A stretch of 11,805 nt of DNA from JBAYJY01 sp041664945 (lineage in GTDB: Bacteria; UBP15; UBA6099): the NCBI GenBank assembly GCA_041664945.1, contig JBAYJY010000144.1, positions 1-11,805 on the forward strand, written 5' to 3'. The notes under the pieces are model-generated. The model saw only the letters and a list, made by a program, of their open reading frames with translations, made no database searches and had not been told where the DNA came from. Made by a program: the position numbers and the translations under genes. Shown here one piece after another: positions 6,193 through 11,805 of the stretch; the first letter of the stretch is position 1; each line of letters begins with the position of its first letter.

Positions 6193-6219
6193 TAGGGGCA
6201 GATTTAAAATCTGCCCCTA
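6193..6219. repeat. 13-bp-arm palindromic repeat (GGGGCAG...CTGCCCC)
   Basis: Arms TAGGGGCAGATTT (6193-6205) and its perfect complement (6207-6219) flank a single A. A run of A follows on the plus strand. The form is that of a common intergenic palindrome rather than a terminator for either neighbour, because both flanking genes are transcribed away from it. Confidence 0.7.
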
Positions 6220-6245
6220 AAAATCGCCGGAAGCGTGGCGCGCTT

Positions 6246-6273
6246 TTGCTATTGGTCATTGTTGTAGTAGAAT
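6246..6273 (+). promoter_or_regulatory. Candidate promoter of the Gfo/Idh/MocA gene
   Basis: -35-like TTGCTA (6246-6251), a 16-nt spacer and -10 TAGAAT (6268-6273), about 33 bp before the ATG. A similar TTGTA-TAGAAT arrangement precedes the aminotransferase gene (9653-9663). Confidence 0.35.
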
Positions 6274-6305
6274 AAAAACGAAAAGCGAAAAAACAGGAGT
6301 CGGAC

Positions 6306-7400
6306 ATGAGCAAGAAAAAACTGCGCGTAGGGATCATCGGATGCGGCCGGTTTTCGGAGCCGGGGCACGCGCTGCACTATAAGCTGAATCCGCGCTGCGA
6401 ATTTGTCGCTGTGTGCGACACGCGCGAAGAGCAGGCGCGCAAACTCGCGTCGCGTTTCGGCGTGAAACAGGTTTTCTCCGACGCCGAGGAGATGCTTGAC
6501 CGCGCGGGCCTGGACGCGGTGAGCGTCTGCACGCCGACATTCACGCACGCGGACCTCGTGTGCGCGGCGGCGTCGCGGGGAATCCATGTAATGTGCGAGA
6601 AGCCGTTCTCGATATCGCCCGAGGAGGGCGCGCGGATGGTGAACGCGTGCGCGGAGAACAAAGTCGCGCTGCACGTCGGGTTCCACCAGCGGTACGACCG
6701 TGGGATCGCCCGGGCGCGCGAGCTCGCCGCCGGCGGCGAATACGGAGCGTGTTTCCACGCCGAGTTCCGCTGGAAGGGTTTGTCCACAATGGGCAACGTG
6801 CCCGCGATCAACAACGCGCTGAATCTGGCGCGCCGCGCGGGGATGTCGATGGAGGGGTTCAGTCCGGACTGGCGGTTCAGCGATCCGCGCATCCCCGGCG
6901 GCATCCTCGAAGTGTTCTGCCACAGCATAGACCTCGCGGTGTGGATGTTCGGCGTTCCGGACTCCGTTGAAGGCTCGTCGCGAATGGTGTCGCCGGACGC
7001 GCGGAAGCCCGAGCACAGCGTGGCGTTGCTGAAATATAACAACGGGCCTGTCGTGTTCCTGACGATGAGCAGCCGCGCGCTCGCGCTGTGGGAAACGCAG
7101 GACGCGCGCTTTCTCTGCGAGGACGGAAATGTGATGTACGAAACGAACTCGAATCTGCAGTCGCTGATTCCAGCGCGAGTGACGGTCGAGACGGGCAGGG
7201 GGCTGTTCGGCTCTCGCGGTTCCGTCTTCATCCCGCCGGATCTGAGCCCGCTGCGCAATATCCCGCACTATCGCAAGATCGACAATTTCCTGCTCGACGC
7301 TCTCGGCGAACTGCCCCCGGAAGAGGAGCCGTTCATCGCCCGCGGCGAGGCGGGGATGAAAGCCGACGCGATAATTGAGAAGATCAGGGGCAATCAGTAA
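6306..7400 (+). CDS. Gfo/Idh/MocA-family NAD(P)-dependent oxidoreductase
   Basis: A 364-residue protein of normal family length. The N-terminal Rossmann fold opens with VGIIGCGRFSEPGH (dinucleotide-binding G-x-G-x-x motif, residues 8-21). The acidic D38 at the end of the second strand fits NAD preference. The family triad follows: E98-K99-P100 (MCEKPFS), then GFHQRYDRG (125-133), and the substrate-site helix GGILEVFCHSIDLAVWMFG with H206 and D209. The fold and catalytic Lys/His/Asp set are intact, so it is probably an active sugar, polyol or cyclitol dehydrogenase. The substrate cannot be read from sequence. ATG 6306 has AGGAG at 6295-6299, a 6-nt spacing. It stands alone with long spacers on both sides. 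Its GC-rich codons match the aminotransferase and GH31 genes downstream. Confidence 0.92.
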   Translation: MSKKKLRVGIIGCGRFSEPGHALHYKLNPRCEFVAVCDTREEQARKLASRFGVKQVFSDAEEMLDRAGLDAVSVCTPTFTHADLVCAAASRGIHVMCEKPFSISPEEGARMVNACAENKVALHVGFHQRYDRGIARARELAAGGEYGACFHAEFRWKGLSTMGNVPAINNALNLARRAGMSMEGFSPDWRFSDPRIPGGILEVFCHSIDLAVWMFGVPDSVEGSSRMVSPDARKPEHSVALLKYNNGPVVFLTMSSRALALWETQDARFLCEDGNVMYETNSNLQSLIPARVTVETGRGLFGSRGSVFIPPDLSPLRNIPHYRKIDNFLLDALGELPPEEEPFIARGEAGMKADAIIEKIRGNQ

Positions 7401-7464
7401 CGAGTAGCCGGCATCGAGAACTTAGGTAAAGACAGAAAAGCAGGCGCCGGAATACAGAATACAT

Positions 7465-7479
7465 AACTCAGAATACAGC
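7465..7479. repeat. Copy of a 15-nt word shared with 10881-10895
   Basis: AACTCAGAATACAGC occurs exactly here and at 10881-10895, in both cases within A/G-rich spacer just after a metabolic gene. A nearby GAATACAGAATACA (7450-7463) is a further variant. It appears to be a simple dispersed intergenic word family. Confidence 0.6.
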
Positions 7480-7527
7480 AATAGTTATAAAGCATTAGAA
7501 AGAATATAGGGAAAAGCAAAAATGTCT

Positions 7528-7554
7528 GTCATTCCGAGCGAAGCGAGGAATCTT
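7528..7554. repeat. Half copy of the GTCATT...CGAGCGAAGCGA repeat
   Basis: GTCATTCCGAGCGAAGCGAGGAATCTT matches the left terminus of the 6055-6172 element with a GGAATCTT variant. No right end is found nearby, so this is a solitary end or a diverged short unit. Confidence 0.6.
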
Positions 7555-7639
7555 CAATAAAACAACAATCGGCGCCGTGAAAAGATAAAAGATTTACAAC
7601 AGAAGAACAAAGGCGCGAAGAGAAATTCAGATTGAAAAT

Positions 7640-7666
7640 CTTGAGGCAACAAATTGTGGCCTCAAG
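7640..7666 (+). terminator. Weak stem-loop, possible terminator
   Basis: CTTGAGGC (7640-7647) pairs with GCCTCAAG (7659-7666) over an 11-nt loop. It is followed by TTGAATTTATTTTA. It lies 240 bp past the oxidoreductase stop, so it may end that transcript. The broken T run makes it a weak call. Confidence 0.4.
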
Positions 7667-7868
7667 TTGAATTTATTTTACACAGTAAATTTCATTTTCC
7701 CCAAATATTTCCATTTTAAGCCGCCATTATTTTGCCATATTTAAATATATTCACAGCCGCCGAGCGTCTAATAGAAAAGCGTAGTTACGAGCGCGACAGG
7801 GCCGGCGGCGGGCTATTAGAAGTCAAAGCGCCGCAGAAAAATACGTTTCAAAAGATAAGGAGAGAAAG

Positions 7869-8504
7869 ATGAAGAGGCGAACGTTTTTGTGGCTCGTGAT
7901 CGCCGCGTTTGCGGCGATGTCGGTTTGGGGCGGGATAAAAGCGGAAAGCAAGGATAAAGAGCAGCAGATATGTATCGATATGGCGTCGAGCATGATGCCG
8001 GGGGCCGGCTTGGGAATTCTCGTAAAAAATCCGGGCTTCCAGAAGCAGCTCGGAATAACAGACGAGCAACTGGCAAAAATCCGGGAAATAGCAAATAATT
8101 ATGTGGAAAAACCGAAAGACCCGAAAACCATAGCGGCGCCCACAACCGCCGATTTGCGCGAAAAAATGACGGCGCTCCGCAAGGACCTCGATCAGCTTGT
8201 CTATGAGGAACAGCCGGACTTGGCGCTGGTTGACGCAAAAATTCTTGAGATGTCCCGGAATTCGGTGTTGATGCAGATGAGAGACGTCCATCTGATGATA
8301 GAGGTGAGCGGCGTTCTCAACGGCGACCAGAGGGCGAAGTTGAAAGAATTGTTGAAACAGGCGATGCAGCCAAAGAAAAATGGAGAAAAGGGAAGTTTCG
8401 GCGGTCCCGGCGGCGGCCGGGGGCCGATGGGAGGTCCCGGAGGCGGGCAGGGACCAATGGGCGGCGGCCCCGGAGGCGGAATGGGCGGCGGCAGCCCGTG
8501 GTAA
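7869..8504 (+). CDS. Exported Spy/CpxP-like (LTxxQ-type) protein with Gly/Pro/Met-rich tail
   Basis: A 211-residue secreted protein. It has a signal peptide (MKRRTF, then a hydrophobic core to about residue 22, with likely cleavage near GGIKAES). A helical domain (about 45-168) contains LGITDEQLAKIREI, which matches the LTxxQ-like motif of Spy/CpxP periplasmic proteins. Two further long helices follow (LREKMTALRKDLDQL, VLNGDQRAKLKELLKQ). The second LNGDQRAKL resembles the repeated LTxxQ motif. Residues 178-209 are almost only Gly, Pro, Met, Arg and Gln, built on GGPGGG-x-GPMGG units. Spy relatives are ATP-independent chaperones or metal-stress proteins, and Spy-like heavy-metal sensors (CnrX/ZraP) share the fold. 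Function here is inferred from the fold only. Only a single Cys is present. ATG 7869 has AAGGAG with 6-nt spacing. The MptE-like gene follows after 50 bp. Confidence 0.7.
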   Translation: MKRRTFLWLVIAAFAAMSVWGGIKAESKDKEQQICIDMASSMMPGAGLGILVKNPGFQKQLGITDEQLAKIREIANNYVEKPKDPKTIAAPTTADLREKMTALRKDLDQLVYEEQPDLALVDAKILEMSRNSVLMQMRDVHLMIEVSGVLNGDQRAKLKELLKQAMQPKKNGEKGSFGGPGGGRGPMGGPGGGQGPMGGGPGGGMGGGSPW

Positions 8505-8554
8505 AAGGCGCGCCGGCTGTCAATTCAGAACAATCAAACCGTGGGTGATCGAGC

Positions 8555-9424
8555 ATGACGGTTGAACAAAATGAATTCGGCAAAAATCTGCCGGCGGCCG
8601 ATATACGTCTTCAGCAAAGCATGTGGCTCGACAATATTCAAGGCAACTTGGATATCATTCCTAAAAACAAAGACATAAAGCCGTTGCGCAATATTTTCGA
8701 GGGCGTTCCGGGGTGCGTTATCGGCGCCGGCCCGAGTCTCGACAAGAACATCGGACTTCTCGCCGAACACGCCCGCGAGTACCCGCTGTTTTGCACGGAC
8801 CGCGCATTGAGAAAAGTTTACTCCGCGGGCATTATTCCACATTTCGTCGTCGTTATAGACTGGCAGGATGTAGTCGCCGATTTCTTCGCCGGTCTGCCGA
8901 TAAATAAAACGATCCTTCTCGCTTCGATAAAAATATCGCGCCGAACGCTCGAACTGCCTTGGAAGCGCGTCCATTTCTTCCTCGTCAAGGACAACGACAA
9001 GGCGTTCGAAATGAAGGAAGTGGAGCTCACGCGCGGCCGCGTGGCGGGCATTCCCGGCGGCGTCATCTGCGGGAATTCAGCCTATCTGCTCGCCCGCTGG
9101 TGCGGCTGCAACCCGATCACGTTTGTCGGCTGCGATATGTGCATGGAATCCCCGAACGAAGGCGAAATCAACTATGAAGCTGTGGACCCGAACGGCAACA
9201 AAATTTATTCGCTTCCGGGATTCCTCGCCGGACTCGAATGGCTGAACAAATATCTCGAGCTCGATCAGGAAGTAGTTTCCGGAAAAGTTAAACTGTTCAA
9301 CTCAACAGAAGGCGGAATAATGTACGGCAAACGGCTGCCCGCATTGTCCCTCTCGGAATTCATCGAGAACCATCCCGGCGCGAAAAGCAGTCTCCAAACC
9401 AAAATTCAACAGGCTTCGCGATAG
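8555..9424 (+). CDS. MptE-like/DUF115 (Maf-related) protein
   Basis: A 289-residue protein matching the 6-hydroxymethylpterin diphosphokinase MptE-like (DUF115) family. The nucleotide-binding-type motif is GAGPSLD (57-63), followed by TDRALRKV and GIIPHFVVVID (81-102). Then come GGVICGNSAYLLARWCGCNPITFVGCDM (168-195) and a late FNSTEGG (248-254). These blocks are the conserved landmarks of the family in order. In archaea MptE makes tetrahydropterin diphosphate. In bacteria the same domain is found in the Maf proteins that glycosylate flagellin with nonulosonic acids. This protein is a compact single-domain version. No flagellar or nonulosonate gene is seen nearby, so the role is open. The start has only a weak GGGTGAT SD (8543-8549). 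It may be co-transcribed with the Spy-like gene. Confidence 0.82.
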   Translation: MTVEQNEFGKNLPAADIRLQQSMWLDNIQGNLDIIPKNKDIKPLRNIFEGVPGCVIGAGPSLDKNIGLLAEHAREYPLFCTDRALRKVYSAGIIPHFVVVIDWQDVVADFFAGLPINKTILLASIKISRRTLELPWKRVHFFLVKDNDKAFEMKEVELTRGRVAGIPGGVICGNSAYLLARWCGCNPITFVGCDMCMESPNEGEINYEAVDPNGNKIYSLPGFLAGLEWLNKYLELDQEVVSGKVKLFNSTEGGIMYGKRLPALSLSEFIENHPGAKSSLQTKIQQASR

Positions 9425-9499
9425 GAGCGGCCTGACGCAACGTTCCACACAGCGAAAGTTCCATGGATTATGATTTTTACTTAAGGGGCAGCGTTTAAC

Positions 9500-9583
9500 T
9501 GGGAGCGCGGGCATCTTGCCCGCATAAAACGATGGCTCCCGGGGAAAAGAATTAAAAACGCGGGCTGGAAGCCCGCGCTCCCA
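9500..9583. repeat. Pair of GC hairpins forming one larger inverted repeat
   Basis: Outer arms TGGGAGCGCGGGC (9500-9512) and GCCCGCGCTCCCA (9571-9583) are perfect complements. Each contains its own small hairpin: GCGGGCA-TCT-TGCCCGC (9507-9523) and CGCGGGCT-GGA-AGCCCGCG (9559-9577). This is the form of the widespread 'GGGAGCGCGGGC...' intergenic repeats of many environmental genomes. The first hairpin could also serve as terminator for the MptE-like gene, but no T run follows. Confidence 0.75.
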
Positions 9584-9710
9584 ATTAAGAAAATTGCTAT
9601 CTCGGCGTTCACGATCCAATTCCCGGTTACCGATTCCCAATTACCCCTAAAATTGTATAGAATTTAGGTAAATCTGCCGCGGGCGGTCATGGCGCGGCAT
9701 GGGGGATGCA

Positions 9711-10823
9711 ATGAACTACAAACGGATGCCTATTGAGATCGAGTCGCCGGAGCAGCTCGGTTACGGAAATATCAAACACAATTTAACTGAAAGCTCGGTG
9801 TCGGACATGCCGCTTCGCAAGCTCGGCATTGATCTGAACGATCTCGCGCTGGCGTACACCGACCACGCGGGAAAACCGGAATTGCGCGCGGCGGTTGCGG
9901 CTGAAGGCGCGGGCCTGAGCGCGGACGACGTTCTGATAACGGTCGGCGCGGCGTCGGCGCTGTTCATCGTTGCGACGTCGCTGCTCGGGAAAGGCGACAA
10001 AATAGTCGTGGCGCATCCGAATTACGCGACGAACATCGAGACGCCGCGCGCGATCGGCGCAAGTATCGAATTCCTGCGGTTGTCGTTCGAGGACGGCTTC
10101 CGCGTTGATTTGGACCGCCTGCGGTCGCTTGTCACCGAGGACACGAAGCTGATCAGCCTGACGTGTCCGCACAACCCGACCGGCGCGATGATGAGCGAGT
10201 CGGATGTGAGGGAGGCGATAGCGATCGCCGAGGAGCGCAACTGCTGGCTGTTGTTCGACGAAACCTACCGCGAGATGGCGTTTGGCGGGGCGCTGCCGCC
10301 GGCGGCGTCGCTCAGTTCGCGCGTGATCAGCGTTGCGTCGGTGTCGAAAAGCTACGGGCTGCCGGGTGTGCGCATGGGATGGCTGATTGCGAAGGACAAA
10401 AAATTGCAGGAACTGTTTCTCGCGGCGAAGGAGCAGATTTTCATCTGCAACTCAATTGTCGACGAGGAGATCGCCTGCCACGCGCTGCTGAACAAGTCGC
10501 GCATTCTGCCTGAAATTCTGGCGAACAACAAGGCGGCGTTCGAGGTTGTGAAGTCGTGGATGGCTGGGCGGAGCGACATGGAGTGGGTCGAGCCGCGCGG
10601 CGGCGTCGTTTGCTTCCCGCGAATCAGAGAGGACTCAGGGGTCGATGTCGACCTTTTCTATAAAACGCTGAACGGCAAATACGCCACGCACGCCGGGCCT
10701 GGCCACTGGTTCGAGATGGACCGCCGGTATATGCGGATCGGCTACGGCTGGCCGACTCGCGAGGAGCTTGTGGGAGGTCTTGAATGCGTGGGAAAAGCGC
10801 TGGATGAAGCGAAAAAACAGTAG
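9711..10823 (+). CDS. Fold-type I PLP-dependent aminotransferase (class I/II)
   Basis: A 370-residue enzyme with every key site of class I/II aminotransferases (numbering from ATG 9711). These are the GAASALF turn that holds the PLP phosphate (79-85), N155-P-T-G in CPHNPTG, D183-E-T-Y186 (PLP nitrogen and O3' contacts), the Schiff-base lysine K213 in SVSKSYGLPGVRMGW with R221, and R342 in YMRIGYG (binds the substrate carboxylate). The enzyme moves an amino group between an amino acid and a 2-oxo acid, or does a related PLP reaction. The substrate is not determined. I prefer ATG 9711 because GGGGGA precedes it. An in-frame ATG at 9699 adds four residues and lacks a clear SD. It lies alone, preceded by repeats and followed after about 113 bp by the GH31 gene on the same strand. 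Confidence 0.92.
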   Translation: MNYKRMPIEIESPEQLGYGNIKHNLTESSVSDMPLRKLGIDLNDLALAYTDHAGKPELRAAVAAEGAGLSADDVLITVGAASALFIVATSLLGKGDKIVVAHPNYATNIETPRAIGASIEFLRLSFEDGFRVDLDRLRSLVTEDTKLISLTCPHNPTGAMMSESDVREAIAIAEERNCWLLFDETYREMAFGGALPPAASLSSRVISVASVSKSYGLPGVRMGWLIAKDKKLQELFLAAKEQIFICNSIVDEEIACHALLNKSRILPEILANNKAAFEVVKSWMAGRSDMEWVEPRGGVVCFPRIREDSGVDVDLFYKTLNGKYATHAGPGHWFEMDRRYMRIGYGWPTREELVGGLECVGKALDEAKKQ

Positions 10824-10880
10824 ATGGTAGAAGGCAGAGGGTAGAAAGGGAAAGAATGAAAAGAAGCAGCCAGAAGACAG

Positions 10881-10895
10881 AACTCAGAATACAGC
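10881..10895. repeat. Second copy of the AACTCAGAATACAGC word
   Basis: Exact match to 7465-7479, in an A/G-rich spacer (10824-10936) between the aminotransferase and GH31 genes. The spacer shows no clear promoter, so the GH31 gene may be read through from upstream. Confidence 0.6.
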
Positions 10896-10936
10896 GAAAA
10901 GAAAAAGTAAAACAGAAAAAAGAATACAGGGAAAAA

Positions 10937-11805
10937 ATGAAAGAAAAAACAATTAAAACGTTTGCGACCGTAGCGATGTTGTTGCTTATAGGCTCCGCTG
11001 CGCGGGCGGTGGAGATCAAGGCGGGCCGGTACAGCGTGGAGCTTAAGCCGGACAGGACGCTGTCGATCCGGATCGGCGGCCGCGAGCTGTACGCGCTGAA
11101 GAGCGTCGAAACGGTTTTGTTCAAGCCGGACGTTACGATGCAGTTCGGGTTCTTTAAGCTCAAAAAGAACGGCGCGAAGGCGGGAGCGCTGGAGTTCGCG
11201 ATGGACGCAGGCGGCGTGACGCTCGAACGCGGGCCGGAACGCGCGGGATCGGTCAATTTCATAGAGACGGACGAGGGCAATCTGTCCGTTACGGTGAGCG
11301 TGAAGGACCCGGCGGCGTCCGCGAATGCGGTTCGGATGAAGTTCGCCTGCGCGGCGGACGACCGTTTCTGGGGCTTCGGCGAGCAGTACAACTATATCGA
11401 CCTGCGGGGGCAAACCGTTCCGATCTGGGTGCAGGAGCAGGGCGTCGGCCGCGTGAAGAACTCGACGTTCCCGCCTATGGGCAGTTTCACGGACTCGTAT
11501 TTTCCGATGCCCTATTTCATGGACCCGGCGAAGGGAAAGGGCTTCCTCGTAACGAATCCGGAATACAGCGTTTTCAACCTCTGCAACAAAGCGGCGGACA
11601 CGTGGGATGTCGAGGTGTGGAACAACGCGAAGGTGACGTTTATCGTGCTGCCGGGCCCGAAGCCGGCGGATGTTGTGTCGCAGTTGACGGCTGAAGCGGG
11701 GCGTCCGAAGGCGACGCCGCCGGACTGGACGATGGGCGGCGTGTGGCTGGCGTCGCAGCGCGGGCCTGAGATGATCGACAAGCGGGTCGAAACGGCGCGG
11801 AAGGC
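10937..11805 (+). CDS. Secreted GH31 glycosidase, N-terminal part, sulfoquinovosidase (YihQ)-like
   Basis: The frame from ATG 10937 stays open to the right edge (289 codons plus two bases), so the catalytic acids lie outside the window. A Sec signal peptide is present: MKEKTIK, a hydrophobic core, and ARA at 22-24 as a likely cleavage point. Residues 25-255 form the N-terminal beta-sandwich of GH31. It contains FWGFGEQYNYIDLRGQ (144-159) and PIWVQEQGVGR (162-172), then the linker PPDWTMGGVWLASQRG (261-276), where the TIM barrel begins. From memory, the GEQ...DLRG...EQGVGR blocks and the Q before the barrel helix match E. coli YihQ, which releases sulfoquinovose, better than ordinary alpha-glucosidases. 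The sulfonate-binding residues are not visible. A weak AGGGA SD lies 4 nt upstream. Alpha-glucosidase or alpha-xylosidase remain possible. Confidence 0.85.
   Translation, partial: MKEKTIKTFATVAMLLLIGSAARAVEIKAGRYSVELKPDRTLSIRIGGRELYALKSVETVLFKPDVTMQFGFFKLKKNGAKAGALEFAMDAGGVTLERGPERAGSVNFIETDEGNLSVTVSVKDPAASANAVRMKFACAADDRFWGFGEQYNYIDLRGQTVPIWVQEQGVGRVKNSTFPPMGSFTDSYFPMPYFMDPAKGKGFLVTNPEYSVFNLCNKAADTWDVEVWNNAKVTFIVLPGPKPADVVSQLTAEAGRPKATPPDWTMGGVWLASQRGPEMIDKRVETARK

Larger units (their letters stand above)
7401..7868. other. Gene-free intergenic region of 468 bp with several small repeats
   Basis: No credible ORF is seen. It holds a purine-rich tract with repeated CAGAATACAG words (7440-7520), a half MITE end (7528-7554) and a stem-loop (7640-7666). 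It also holds an AT-rich stretch with the 12-bp palindrome ATATTTAAATAT (7737-7748), and an 8-bp inverted repeat TCTAATAG/CTATTAGA (7767-7774, 7813-7820) just before the next gene. I see no clean -35/-10 pair for the 7869 gene. Its promoter is probably in 7670-7800. Confidence 0.7.

Noticed and set aside
5923..6220. Small ORFs across the repeat region between DUF4349 and the oxidoreductase
   Set aside because: They translate the MITE-like repeat (LRFARND-type peptides); this is a known false-gene pattern from such repeats.
6249..7268. Antisense ORF of 339 codons opposite the Gfo/Idh/MocA gene
   Set aside because: Arg/His-rich product typical of the reverse strand of a GC-rich gene; the sense strand has all family motifs.
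7670..7868. Riboswitch in the AT-rich leader before the Spy-like gene
   Set aside because: Inverted repeats are short and do not match any riboswitch consensus I know.
10624..11413. Long antisense ORFs of 223-255 codons opposite the aminotransferase end and GH31 start
   Set aside because: They lie antisense to well-supported genes, run through the A/G-rich spacer as Phe/Ser-rich low-complexity sequence, and show no domain or ribosome binding site.
1..11805. tRNA, rRNA or insertion sequence with transposase
   Set aside because: No cloverleaf with a TTC-arm motif, no rRNA-like block and no transposase or integrase frame was seen.

Overview
The window is bacterial chromosomal DNA, most likely from an uncultivated Gram-negative lineage. 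The evidence for that is a Spy/CpxP-like exported protein, an O-antigen-ligase-like tail and a secreted GH31 enzyme. Most genes are GC-rich with GCG/CGC-heavy codons. Intergenic spaces are long and full of short palindromic and MITE-like repeats. No ribosomal or taxonomic marker gene is present, so I do not assign a phylum.

Layout. (1) 1-475: the C-terminal tail of a polytopic membrane protein (+), facing a 38-codon single-TM microprotein (-). (2) 476-837: a degenerate tandem duplication of about 141 bp ending in a 15-bp-arm palindrome. (3) 838-2803 (-): a two-gene operon of PafC-like and PafB-like WYL-domain regulators that overlap by 20 bp. (4) 2804-3099: a dense divergent control region with two near-perfect palindromes of 45 and 39 bp. 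They share the core CGTCCTWAGGACG, and each overlaps promoter elements. (5) 3100-4822 (+): a lower-GC abiEi-abiEii pair, a type IV toxin-antitoxin/abortive infection system with overlapping ORFs. (6) 4943-5887 (-): a DUF4349 membrane protein, flanked on both sides by copies of a MITE-like repeat. (7) 6306-7400 (+): a Gfo/Idh/MocA oxidoreductase. (8) 7401-7868: an AT-rich, gene-free repeat region. (9) 7869-9424 (+): a Spy-like exported protein with a Gly/Pro/Met-rich tail, then an MptE-like (DUF115) protein. (10) 9425-9710: hairpin repeats. (11) 9711-10823 (+): a fold-type I PLP aminotransferase. (12) 10937-end (+): the first 289 codons of a secreted GH31 glycosidase with sulfoquinovosidase (YihQ)-like signatures. 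It runs off the right edge.

How the parts may work together. The most notable unit is 1745-4822. A WYL regulator pair is transcribed away from an AbiE system, and the space between them holds two operators with the same core. One palindrome carries back-to-back -10 boxes, so a single bound protein could control both directions. Whether AbiEi, the WYL proteins or both bind there cannot be decided from sequence. The right half (oxidoreductase, aminotransferase, GH31) looks like ordinary carbohydrate and small-molecule metabolism, scattered rather than in a tight operon.
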